The notes under the pieces were generated by a model. The model was not told the origin of the DNA, did no database searches, and saw only the letters and a list, made by a program, of their open reading frames with translations. The position numbers were made by a program, and so were the translations under genes. Positions 44,069 to 55,600 of a stretch of 64,000 nt of DNA are shown in pieces (position 1 is the first letter of the stretch; each line of letters begins with the position of its first letter). Origin of the DNA: Plicaturopsis crispa FD-325 SS-3. Taxonomy: Eukaryota; Basidiomycota; Agaricomycetes; Amylocorticiales; Amylocorticiaceae. The DNA is taken from NCBI GenBank assembly GCA_000827205.1, contig KN832560.1, positions 1,144,743-1,208,742 on the forward strand, in the 5' to 3' direction.

Positions 44069-47000
44069 TTATTCTTCCACGACGTGGATTCTCACCGCTA
44101 CGGCTTGCACCGTGTCCTCTAAGGAAATCGAACCAGGGAGTGAGTGGCAGTCATCAACCGTGGACAAGCTGGGAAACCCACCATCGCCATGATCCAAGCC
44201 ATATACAATGTTTCCTTTGATCTTGTCCCATACGAGGACACAGCCTTCCAACGACCCAAACAAAACATTCCGACCCTCGCTAGAGAAGATTGCGCTGAAT
44301 TCGGGAGAGGTCTTTGGCTGAAGCTCCGAGTCCTTTGCGGCATAAACCTGTTCGACTTTGCCCTTGTTGTCGTCTTGTTTGATGCCGATGAGATGTGCTC
44401 GGCCGGCAGCCTGTCCTACGAGTGCGTGCGTCAAGGTCACATTGACGTCAATGGAATGTCTGGGAAGGGTAGTTAGTAAGTAGAAGATTCGGATATGTTC
44501 ATTCGAGGAACATACATTTTGGATTTCAAGAATGCATATGCGCGGATCGTCCCGTTCGGCACTTGGCAATGCCATCTAGAGAAGCGCATCAGCGGGGATA
44601 CTTAGCATGAGAGTTGAACAACAAGAAACTTACAGTACGCCGTCCCGCGTACCGCCGAGAAGGGCCTCCCCATCCTCAATGAACTTCAGGGCCGTCACGT
44701 TCTGCCGTAGAATAGACCGTTGCGGCTGCCATGTACCTTGGAGTGGAAATCAATTGAGCAAAAGACTCATGTAGCGTGGCACGAAGCGTACCTTTACTCC
44801 ATAGCCACACTTTGACACCCATGCGAGGGAATGCTACGGCAATGCGATCGCGTGCGTAGGCTAGGCACATTGTATCATCGTCCTGATTGCTGTCGGAGCC
44901 GGTGTCAAGGACTTTCGCCCATTGCCAGCGATCCTTGCCCTATACAATCCACACAAAACGTCAGTCCGATGTAGAGCAGCAGCAACACGAAGGAACATAC
45001 AATGCGTGTCCATTTACTAATTATGCCGTCCTCCGCGAGCGAGATGATACCATCGTCACTTTCTATCCAGGCCAGGGACACGATAGGTGCATTGTGCGCA
45101 AGCCGCGCAAGCTCTGTATGGTCTGCGTTATTCCATATGCGAATAGTCCGGTCATCACCTACAAATCAAAAGATTGAGAAAAGCTCTGATGCTACGAAGA
45201 CACACGAGACTTACAGCTGATAGCGAACTGACTACCGTCGGAGTTGAACGCAATTTTGCGGACACCGAGCTCCGCAGCATCGCCTTGTAGACGTGTGGAA
45301 TGCAGGCTATCCAGCGTGGGCCATTTGTGCTGACGCTTACTGGGCCGGGGCGACAGAGCTGCCTGGCTGTCGGGAGATGCGCGTTTCATCCCACGAGCCA
45401 TAGTAGCCGGTGAATCCCCATCCATGGCATTCGGCGGAAACGAGTGTGATGCAGCGACTGTGGAGCCTCATTGATTACGATTCCACGGATGGAAGATAAT
45501 GAAATGGCATACCATGATGGCCCGAGCCTAGTTGACTTGATAGATTGTGTAATTGAGCACCGTCGAGGACCATCCCGTGTGGTTGGAAGAATTGCGTAGC
45601 AGCATTACTCGAGTTAACGGCGGATCTGAAAGGTATCGAAATGGAGGTTGACCGCCCATTGATCGGAGCTGTATGCAAACACGAGATGAGTACCGAGGAA
45701 GATGTACTGCCAGTGCAAGAAGCTTACCGTGGCCTGAGAAAGGCTCGTCCGTCGAGGCATCCCCTGTTGCTGCATTACCCCAAGGTGTTTCTGTAGGGTT
45801 CCAATTCGGTGTCTGACCGCGAGAAGAGGCACAGGAAGAGGGAGGGGGAGAAGGAGACTGATATGAGACAATATGAGACAGACCTCGCGCGGTCGCGTTG
45901 CTGTTGGATGCACCATTGAAAAATTGTGATAAATAAGGCGAAGACTGGGATGAAGGATTGTTTGATAAAGTATGAGGATGCGGCGACAGTGTTGTAGGGA
46001 TTGCAGGTGAGGCCGACGCTGACGAAAAGGATGTAGACCCAGAGCTATGTCGCGGAGGAGGCCATTTGCTCCCGACGACAACGGGTTTAGCCCTCTTTGC
46101 GGATTGTGCCGCACTGCGAGCACCGTACGCATTGGCCGTGTTGATAGATGACATCGATACAGACGCTTTAATATTTAGAGGATTTGACGACGGCCCCGAC
46201 GATATCGTAGCTAGTGATTTTGGATCTGGCGGTGGAGATGATCGGCGATTTGGGATTCGGACTCCAGAAACGTTGCGTGCTGGTTCCGGTATTGAGACAG
46301 TGGTATCCCGCGCCAGTGGACGAGGCAGAGAGAACGAGAACGACGGAGTCACGCCCGACGCCTGAGGCCGGACAAATGATTTCTCTGAAATGCGATTGTC
46401 AACTCCCCCGTAACTGGACGAAGACGCTGTTGCATTCTGCTGATGCGTTGCGGGATCTTGCTGGCGCGTGATGGTTCCAGGCAGGTTACTTTGCATGGAA
46501 GCGGATAATCCAGGTGGCGACGGTGAAAGAACAAGAGGTTCAGTCGCCCTGCTTCCAGAAGCGAAATGCTGTTGTTGATAGTTAGTATCGCAGCCTCACC
46601 GTTAAAATTCAATTGTCAGACATACCGGGCCTTGGGGGAGCGCAAACTCAGGGTCTAGTTCCATCGGGGACTCGTTGCTACTGGTACCGTTATAGTAACG
46701 AGGTCGATAAGAGTCGCCCATATCGCGGCCTTGAGGAAACTGTCCTGCTTCCATGCGGGCCTGCATTTTGGCCGATTTCCTCTTTTTCGCCCGTCGGCGG
46801 TGTGTACCACTCTGAAGAGGCTTAGCAGGGAGCGATGCAGGCAGGGCATCGAAGGGTTTTGAGCTCGGACCAGCATGAGCAGGCTCCTCACGAGACTCAT
46901 GAAACGGAGCAGCGAGAGTAGAGGCGTCATTTGATAAATTCCCATTTACTGTTGGCACAGGGGGCTCAGCAGACTTGCTTGCGGGTGCGGCAAATTCAGT

Positions 47001-48349
47001 CATGAAACCCGCGGAGACGAATGGGTTGACAACCAAGGGCTTGCGCTTTGGAGGGAGAGGTGGCTTGGGTGATGGCGGAGGAGAATCACCCATGTAGATT
47101 GGCGGGGCTGGGAGTTGCGCCTGCGAGGAATTGGCGGACGAGATTTTTACGGTCTTCTTCTCCTCTACTGTGGGCGTGGCAAGTGGCGTTTGCGGTTCCG
47201 AAGTGTTCACGAAGCCCCCTGAAACAAATGGATTTGGTATGACGACTTTTCGCTTCAGGGGTTGTGGTGGTGTAGGTTCGACATGGTTATCGGCCACTTT
47301 GGTTGAAGGTTGTTTCGGTGCAACGGGAGTGGTGTCGGATGGCCTAGGAGGAAAATTATCAACCTCTGGCTGATGCGATGGCGAGCGGGGGAAGTTCCCA
47401 GTAGACGCCGTTGATGAGCCTCGCGACAATGTTGGCATCGATGCCACACTGGAGAAAGATGGAGGAGTGCCTGCTGCCCTGGCGACGGGTGAATGAGATG
47501 GGGAGCTGTTCGGAGAGTCCAGCTCCATAGGTGAGAGACTACGATCCGATCCCTGGTGAAGCTCAATATTTTGCTATACTCTTGATGGGCACGAAAAACT
47601 CACTCGGTCCATATCTGAAGAAGACTCGCTGCCCGGAGGGTGCTATGAAAATTGTTAGGACGAGAAGCTTACATTGAAAATTGACGTACCTGGTGAGCAT
47701 TTTCATTCGGACTATATGGTACCGATGAAGGTGCCTGGCTCGAGACAGGCTCCTGAAACTGCGTCGAAATAGATAGGGTAGGCGGCGACACTTGCGCAGA
47801 AGCAGTCGCGCTGGCGGGCTGCGTTTGCGTTTGAACAGCAATGGAAGTGTAGCTACGAGGATGGGGGGCTATAGAGATACGCAAAGATGCGTCCGGTACA
47901 TAAAATATCATATTGAGAGAAGGTGTCGACTCACTGTTGGCTGTGTCTGGTTTCTCGCTCACCTCTGCACGTTTATTCCACGTCCGACGCATTTTCGGAG
48001 GGATAGAATGCACTGGTTCCATCATCTCCGGCTCGTCATCACTAGCGAGGGGGTCACCTTCAAGGACAACGGCCTGGTCACCGAACTCCGGAGAGGAGAC
48101 AGCCAGGAGGATCTCCTTTCCGGGCTTGACCTCAATCCTCTTCTGAGCAAACAAGCTGAAATATACAGCTGGCTTGTCATCTTCCTCGTCGTCGGAGCCT
48201 TCCGGAGCTTCCACGCGTCGTAAAACGACGTGCGCCTTTTGACTTGAGCCATGGGGACGTAGACGAAGGGCGCCCTTCAGACCGAGTATTGAAGCCAAAG
48301 TGGGAAGCGGAAACGGGACGTCGCCATCGCTTGCACTAGAGTCATCCAT
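44069..48349 (-). CDS. Long Ser/Pro-rich protein with C-terminal WD40 propeller
   Basis: One minus-strand gene read from ATG 48349 to 44069. Clean splices link parts that would otherwise look like several genes. HQ joins HPPGSESSSDMDR by an intron near 47.67 kb, and DR joins GSDRSLSPMELDSP near 47.55 kb. LPQGP joins HFASGSRATEPLVL through an intron with a textbook TACTAAC branch site near 46.58 kb. SGH joins APINGRSTS, and HHG joins VAASHSFPPNAMDGDSP. The N-terminal 100 residues are ordered (ILGLKGALRLRPHGSSQKAH). About 700 residues are disordered, with repeated NPFVSGGF / NPFVSAGF boxes. The C-terminus has WD40 strands (VRKIAFNSDGSQFAISC, GDDRTIRIWNN, SRWTRI-like, VAFPRMGVKVWLWS, NVLFGSLEGCVLVWD). 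The function is unknown; a scaffold or chromatin-linked role would be a guess. Confidence 0.7.
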
Positions 48350-48538
48350 TTGACAATGGATCGGCGCCCCCAGCTTACACTGTGCTGGTAATCGTTAGCG
48401 ATTTCAGTTTTGAAAGAAAAGTAAAGGGAAAAGAAAGTGTTCACTCAGAGACCTGTTTGGCGCGACACCTCCAATTCCCTTTTGGGAAGTATACCCCTTG
48501 CTCTCGACCACGACAGTCCTCGGCCCTGTAGACGCAAA
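48350..48538. promoter_or_regulatory. Divergent promoter between the WD40 gene and EMC4
   Basis: 189 bp between the two opposite start codons, without a TATA box. Confidence 0.45.
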
Positions 48539-49264
48539 ATGTCGACGATTCTGGATTACTCGTCGATAGAGGCACCGAAGTGAGCCTACAGACACTCTCA
48601 ACTGGACCTTTGCTGACTATGTACGCTCTACAGGTGGCGAAACCTTCCGCCCCCTCCCGGTTTCTCGTCGTCAGTCGTATGTTCATCCGAATATCCTTCA
48701 CGCACCGAGAATGAACATTTGCATTCATAGTCCAAAGGGCCCTCAAAGGCATCGAAGGGTGCGGACAGCTCGCATGAGAAGCTCAAGGAGACACGCGCTT
48801 GGGATTTTGCCATTGCACCCGCGAAGTCACTCCCTATGCAAGCTTTCATGCTATACATGTCGGGTGGAGGCGTGCAGATATTTAGCATGGGCATTGTCTT
48901 CATGCTCCTTCTCACCCCATTCAAAAATCTGGCTGCCATAAATACAGGTACGTGCGTCCCCGGCATTGTCTTTGATACTCGTGTCAACGTCCCTGCCAGC
49001 TTTCGCGCCTTTCGCGCCAACAAACGCGCCTGCCAAGTCCTTCGCGACATTGCCTCTTCAGAAACTCGCCTATGTCGCGTGTAATCTTCTCACCCTTGGT
49101 GTAGGGCTCTGGAAATGCCGTTCGATGGGATTGTTGCCAACTGGGACGGGTGATTGGTTAGCATTCGAGAGTCGCGGGACGGTATGCACTTGCTTCATCT
49201 CTCAAGGGCTGCAACTGATGATACATATTCCAATTTCAAGGCACCTGAGATATCTCTTTTTTAG
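48539..49264 (+). CDS. EMC4: ER membrane protein complex subunit 4 (EMC4), 168 aa
   Basis: Five exons (48539-48579, 48634-48676, 48731-48947, 49000-49181, 49241-49264) close in frame. The protein reads MSTILDYSSIEAPKWRNLPP at the start, then KLKETRAWDFAIAPAKSLPM and QAFMLYMSGGGVQIFSMGIV with the first membrane span. The second span is KLAYVACNLLTLGVGLWKC, followed by RSMGLLPTGTGDWLAFESRG. The pattern MxAFMxYMSGxxVQIFS and the MGLLPT..DWL end are the hallmark of EMC4 (TMEM85). It is part of the EMC insertase, which places tail-anchored and multi-pass proteins in the ER membrane. Confidence 0.92.
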
Positions 49265-49633
49265 AGGAACGATATTTTGTCAACGCCGGGCATGTGGTTG
49301 ACACCCGTATGGGACCTACCGAACAAGGTGACTTTGGGGTGACTTTGAGGAGTCTCGAAGTCATCCACAAGTCGCCGTTTCTGGTGGTGGTCCCATTCAA
49401 TCGTCTTCACAAGCCGGGTGACGTCTTTCATGCCATGTTCATCTGCTTGTTGTTCGAAGTTACCGTGCGTGGGCTGTACTCATTACTACACCGCAGAGAA
49501 GACGAGACGTGACAACATGTACTTTGAGTCCTTGCGATCTACGTTATAAAATGTTCAAGAATCAAAATACAGGTAACGTCCGAGTCCTCCACGGAGATAA
49601 TCGTTTACATACTCCTTCTCGTACCTCCCTCGA
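49265..49633. other. Intergenic region between convergent EMC4 and spartin-like genes
   Basis: Open frames here are short and lack features. Nothing supported. Confidence 0.4.
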
Positions 49634-51209
49634 TTACTGCTTTCCATATACAGACCCTTCCGTGGCATCACCCTTCCTCCCCGCGACCCTTGCCTTGACG
49701 AATTCCTTCCCTGCTCTTTTCAGGAGTGCCCGCCGGCCAATCCCACGCATGTCGACGTACACAAGTACGATATTTCGCGCAGTACCCGTCATGAGGTTCG
49801 TGTTTGCTGCGGCATGCGGCCCATATCTACATAGCAGTGCTTCCGTCAGCAGTGTGCATAAAGCAGAGAGAGTAACATTGCGACTTACTTGTGGCCTATG
49901 GCATCGCCGATTTTCTGGCTGCCCACGTCCAGTAACTGCTTTGTGGAATCGTCGAGCGTGGTCCATATGAGGTCTGCAGACAGAATCAATCTCTCGCGGG
50001 TTCCCATTTTCTGGGAGGGTCCTGGTTCTGGAGTTGTAGATCGGCTGCGAGGTGGGAGTGGCGGCGCAGTCGGAGGAGCAAGAGTGGATCCAGCTCGTGG
50101 TGGAAGCCGTGGTTTCTCGGTGTACGGTGGCGGTGGAAGTGTAGGTGTAGGTGTGACTGACCGCCGGGGCAGGGGCGGTTTCTGGCTACTAGTAGTGCCT
50201 GCTTTCGCTTTACCACCGACCGCACGCTTGATCATACTGTCCACGGCTGCCATAGTTTTTGTGCTGACACTGACAGCCTGCCCGCTAACCGCGTGGATGC
50301 CGGTGAGGCCCTTGCGGGTGCGCTCAGACGTCATGAAGACCAGTGCGCGTGAGGGGGGCTTCGCTGGCGCAGAGCTTGAGCTAGCTGAAGTGCTAGGGTC
50401 GTGCGGTTTCGAATTTGCGATGTAGTAAGAGGAAGCAGCCCCGATGGAGGACACCAGGAGATTCGTTCCTGATGATATTGCCCAGCTGTGTAATAAGGAT
50501 CAGCAAGAGTCCACAAATGCCAGTGCAAGTGGCAAATATAAACTTGCCTGACGAGAGTAGCTCCTTTCGTGATCCAGTCTTGCTCACTAGGTGGTATAGA
50601 ACGTACGAACACCTCGCGGGCACGCGAACCGTCCGCTTGCTTTTCTGGGACCTCGACGACAACCGCATCATTCTCTCGGCCTGTATCGTGCAATGCTGGG
50701 TCCTCCGTGATGGCGAGCTCGTTTCTGTCCACGGTGCCGACAACCTCGCCATTGTCCTCGTTGACGAAGACGAAGTGTCCGCGGAGGTCTTCCTTACCGC
50801 CCGCAAACGACCTGCCCTCCGACGAAGATTCTACATGCGGGACGCCACGCAGCTCGGTATACTCCGCGATAATGTTGTCAAATGTCTCGTGCTCATCATC
50901 GCTCTTGGCTCTGTCCGCCGCCGCGGGGAACGTAACGACTATCTCGCTCCCGTCCCAGCCACAGAATGTGTATCTCCTCGTACCAGCATCAGATAGAGAG
51001 TACTCGACAGGTCGCGAGGGGTCAATGGGGGTTTCGAAAGTGTTCAGGCGGAGCACAAGATAGACGTCTTGGTCTTGGCCTGGTACGTTCACGTTCACGC
51101 ACTCGAGCGCTAGACTTCCGCGCTCCGTAACGTTGGAGGTAGTGAGAGTCGCGTTAGGCAGTGTGAGCAGAAGAAAGGCCTCCTGCGAATTCTGGTTCAT
51201 GCTGGACAT
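49634..51209 (-). CDS. Spartin-like senescence-domain protein
   Basis: Three exons on the minus strand, starting at ATG 51209. The first half (MSSMNQNSQEAFLLLTLPNA, DVYLVLRLNTFETPIDPSRP, RRYTFCGWDGSEIVVTF) is a beta-rich domain, and EVFVRSIPPSEQDWITKGAT leads into the senescence domain (SSIGAASSYYIANS, then TGIHAVSGQAVSVSTKTMAA). A Pro-rich linker (PTPTLPPPPYTEKPRLPPRA) interrupts the domain before LILSADLIWTTLDDSTKQLL and the last exon YGPHAAANTNLMTGTARNIV. This fits spartin (SPG20) and its plant and fungal senescence-domain relatives, linked to lipid droplets and endosomes. The role here is inferred from the domain. Confidence 0.8.
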
Positions 51210-51477
51210 GGTGAAAGCAAGAGGTATGCTGAGAGCTTGTTGTCATGATGGAATACTATGGACCAGTGTTTACAGCCGGATTCAGAATCGTAGACGACGT
51301 CACGAAGCCAAGCCGGATATAAGTCGGCTATAACTTAGCAGGTGGTACAACTTATCACTCTAACCTGGCTATGATATAGCAGCAGTTTCACCACGCTTTT
51401 AGACATGCTCATATGAGTGCGGTATAAAGCTAGGAAATGTATTAGATACATAGAAATACACCTTGACAGTTATACAG

Positions 51478-52461
51478 CTACAGGTCGAAATCCGAATCCG
51501 AGTCCTCATCTTTCTTTGCTGGCCCTCTCACGTTCTTCTGGCTTCTTGCATTTGTCGATGTAGCAGCAGAACGCATTCTGGACGAAGGATCCCGGTCCTC
51601 TTCTTCACTGTCGTCCTCGTCTGAATCAGACCCGCGACGGCGATCGCCTGGTCTGCGTCTCTCCGGGATCACTATGGCTCCTGCTACCATTAGCAAGCCT
51701 TCCAGCTCTGGATGATGACAGTTAGTATCCGAGAATTTGGGAACGCGATAGTGAGATGTACCTTCTATTTTGCGTTCCCGATCTGCACCCCAGGACACGA
51801 GCTGGTTCAAGACTTCGCCCTTGCGGTATATGATAAACATGGGGACACGGGTATCGGGAAGGTTGGCGATACATTTGTCGCCCACTATGGAGACAAATTT
51901 TGTACGTGGATGTCGAGCAGCGAGGATCTGTACATGTCGGCTTGCAAGGTCACTGCGGGTAATACTGCACGTAGAGTCAGAGAAATGGCTAGGGTTTCTC
52001 TGACCGTGAAATTATGACTTACCCATCTTTGTAGAGAAAGCATACGACCCCGGTCCCACGTTCGTCGTCGTCGTCCTCCTCGTCGACCATGCTAGCCTCG
52101 GTAACTTCCCTAGTGTAATCCTCTCTACTGATAGGGTAAACCCTCCCGAATCGCGCTTTCTTTTCCTCATTCCTGTCCTGCGCAATACGGTGTCGTCGGT
52201 ACTCTTCGATCAAACGTTCGGTCTCAGGATCCTTTGCATCTTCGGCGCGTTCCTGTAGCTCGGATGGCGTAAAGTCATCTAGGAAATCGGAAAGAGTGGG
52301 AGATGCGGGGGGAGAGGGTGATGGCGGTGCCTCTGGGCGAGGGGGTAGGATGCCGTGTTTCCGAAGGGCATCGTTGCTGCAAGATAATCGTTAGATCGTA
52401 AAACAAGACGTTGTATCTTATACCTTTACAATTCAGTGTCTTCGTCAGCGTTAATGGCCAT
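51478..52461 (-). CDS. Phosducin-like protein (PLP2/PDCL3 type), thioredoxin-fold chaperone cofactor
   Basis: Start at ATG 52461; exon 1 is 32 bp (52461-52430) and joins exon 2 at 52376 to read MAINADEDTEFNDALRKHGI. An N-terminal helix follows (ETERLIEEYRRHRIAQDRNE, then FGRVYPISREDYTREVTEAS). The thioredoxin-like domain runs over the next exons: GTGVVCFLYKDG, RHVQILAARHPRTKFVSIVG, NLPDTRVPMFIIYRKGEVLN and QLVSWGADRERKIE. The tail is acidic and ends DEDSDSDFDL. Length and order match PLP2/PDCL3, an essential cofactor of the CCT chaperonin that helps fold actin, tubulin and G-beta. It is divergent from Dicer with 200 bp between starts. Confidence 0.88.
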
Positions 52462-52661
52462 TTTGGTTGTGTTTAGCAAAATGAGATGAGAACTAGAGGG
52501 TGAAGGTGGAGAGCAGGTTAAAATTAAATATACGGAGACAGATGCCTGCGCCGCAGCCGCGATCTCCCAAGAAGTCCGTCTTGCCTCCGACTTCTTTCAT
52601 CGAGAACTCAACAATGAAAGCGCGCGTCTACTCGCCTCATTGTCACTGAACCTCCATCTCA
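52462..52661. promoter_or_regulatory. Shared divergent promoter of the phosducin-like gene and Dicer
   Basis: 200 bp lie between the two start codons, so the genes may be co-expressed. Confidence 0.5.
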
Positions 52662-55600
52662 ATGGCGCCTGCAATAGGTAGCGAATTTGTGCCTCGAAAA
52701 TACCAGGTATATTCGCAGTCCAACTCGTTTGCCGAACGCGTCCCGTCAACATATCGTGCAGGAGGAAATATTCAACAGGGCTCGCGACGGCAATGTGATC
52801 GCAGCACTAGATACGGGAAGCGGCAAGACATTCATCAGCACGCTCCTCATCAAATGGGTCGCGTCGCAGGAGAATACCGCAGGCAAGGCGATCGTGTTCA
52901 TCGTGCCGAAGGTCACTCTCGTTGAACAGCAGGGGGACTTTTTCGCAAAGCACACCCCCCTTCGCGTCAGTAAACTACACGGCGCCAGAAATATAGGTCT
53001 CACCGAAAGAGCGACATGGAAAAAAGAATGGGAAAGCCATGACATCTTTGTTATGACCGGTCAGTTGCCTTCAGATCATAACAGGCGCGAACGCGCGCAC
53101 TCACGAGCCATCTATCATCCAGCTCAGATCTTCCTCGACGTGCTCACCCACTCCCATTGGAGTATCGAAAAAGTAAACATCTCATAGATGTTTGGTGTAT
53201 ACTTATGCGAACTACGTTGATGACAGGTCTCTCTGCTCATTCTCGATGAATGCCATCACACGCAGAAAAACCACCCATACAATGGCATCATGCGGGAATA
53301 TTGGCAAACCACGACGCACTTACGCCCGAAGGTCTTCGGAATGACCGCTTCTCCAATTTGGAACCCGAGGGACGCGCAAGGGTCGTTAGCGATACTTGAA
53401 CGCAACCTTAATGCTACAGTCATTGGTGTGCGAGATCACGCTGACGAGCTCTCCAAACATTCCCCTAAGCCCAAGGAGGCGAGTTTCTACGTGGTATATA
53501 TATTTGTGGCAAGTAAAAGACTTACTGGCCTACAGATGATCAAGGAGTATCCCCCGCCACCGCAAGCCTATGACTATCCTTCGCCTACTCTGTTAGATGC
53601 TCTCGGCATACTCGATTTGCCACCAGAGGCCGACTTCCCGTGGTCGAAAGTCAGAATGCGATACGCTGTTGCCCTGAACAGTCTAGGGCCCTACTGCGCC
53701 GAACTCTATCTTTACGGCTACCTCAGGCATCGCATCACACAGATGAAGATCCAGACCAAACGCCCAGATATCATGCTCGACGAGTACTCTATGGACGCTG
53801 ACTATAATCAAGAGACGACGATTTCTCCCGAGGTTCTTGAAGCGGATGAGATCCTCTCCTATTACATCCCGTTCTTCGAACAAGAGGAAGATCCCACTCG
53901 TCTTCCGATCTCTGTCCCCCTTCACTGGTGCTCCCCGAAACTTCTTGTGCTTGTAGACGTTCTTGCAGCACTTCCCGTTCCATTTCAAGGTATCGTCTTC
54001 GTCGAACAGCGGCAAGTTGCCGCATGTCTGGCTCGTGTTCTACCACACATGGCAGCGCTGAAAGATCGCGTGAAGTGCGCACAACTGGTCGGACACGGGT
54101 CTATTGGAAATGCGGGTGGGGGAGGCACTGATCAGAGTGGTATGGGTTTGACCGTGCAAAGAAACGTGGTCCAGATGTTCCGCGACGGCGAGCTCAACCT
54201 TCGTGGGTCCTTCAGACTCTTCCTCGCGAGTTGTTATTGATCCTTGAGTATTTAGTCATTGCGACTTCTGTCGCTGAAGAGGGTCTTGACTTTCCAGTAC
54301 GTGCTTTCCATACGACTCGCGTGATGTTGAAGAATATTTATGATGATATCCGTTGAACAGGAATGCGATATCGTCATCCGCTTCGATCCCTTACAGCATA
54401 TGGTTGGCTACCTACAGTCTCGTGGACGCGCCCGAAACAAAACGTCGACCTATATCGTCATGGTCCAGGCAAACACGGAGCAACTCAGCCGCTATCGGGC
54501 CCTCATGGAAAGTGAGCCAGAGCTTCGTCGCGCGTACCAAACGCGAGAAGATGCCGAGGCGGAGGAGATTGAAGAGGATGATGACGATCCTGACGACCTC
54601 AAGGAACGCGAGCGCTATGTAGTGGAGTCCACAGGAGCCATCTTGACATACGACTCTTCCATCAGTCTTCTCGCCTACCTCTGCAGCCTTATCCCGCGTG
54701 ATTCGTTCACATCGGTCCATCTTCCAAAGTACACTGGCGAGTTCACATCGACAATCCAGCTTCCTTCTACTATCCCGCTCCCTCCTTCGAAACTTGTGTA
54801 CACCGGCCCAATCAAACGAAGCAAAAAAGAGGCCAAGCGCGCCGCTGCATTCCTCGCCGTAAAGCACCTTCACGCCTTGAAGGTCTTCGACGATCATCTA
54901 CTCCCGGTGTCCAGTACGCGCGGCCGCGGGACAGAAGATGCAGATGGCAGACCGTTAGGGGACATTCGCGGGATCAAAAGTATCATGGATGTTAACGTGC
55001 GAGATCCTTGGACGGACCGCGGAAATTTGTGGGTGCACGTCGTGGACATGGACGGAAAGCGACTGGCTGGGATTGTTACGGGAACAATGCTTCCTCCTGT
55101 TGCAGTCGTATGCAATGGACGCGTCGTCCGGACACACACGGCAAATCCAGTGCGCTTCGATGCGGTTGACGAACGTCAGCAACGTGCGATCTTGCACGAC
55201 TATATGAAGTTAGCTGTTTGGTTCTGTAACACCGGAAGACCTATTACTCTGCCTCTCACCTTGTTCCTCGTCCCACTCACGCGACACCGGCAACCGGATT
55301 TCGACGAGATGATTCGCCTGGTCACCTGCCCGCTCGGTAGTTACGATTGGGCTGGGGTCGGTCCAAGCGATTACGGCCGTCTCATCCTAGGGAACGGGAA
55401 CGAATGGGGTAGAACCATACGCCTAATGGGTATACGCCACGACCTGTCGCCATTATCTGCGACGATCCCTGGATCGAAAGAGTCTGCATTTCGCACATAC
55501 GAGGATTATTATCGAGACAAGTGGACGAGACTCGACAAACGGGAGCCCCATATTCCAACTGACTGCCCACTGATCGAGGTGGAGCGCCTCGAGAAACAGC

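Noticed and set aside
44069-48349. Splitting the region into four separate genes
   Set aside because: Phase-consistent introns join all blocks, including one with a perfect branch-point sequence.
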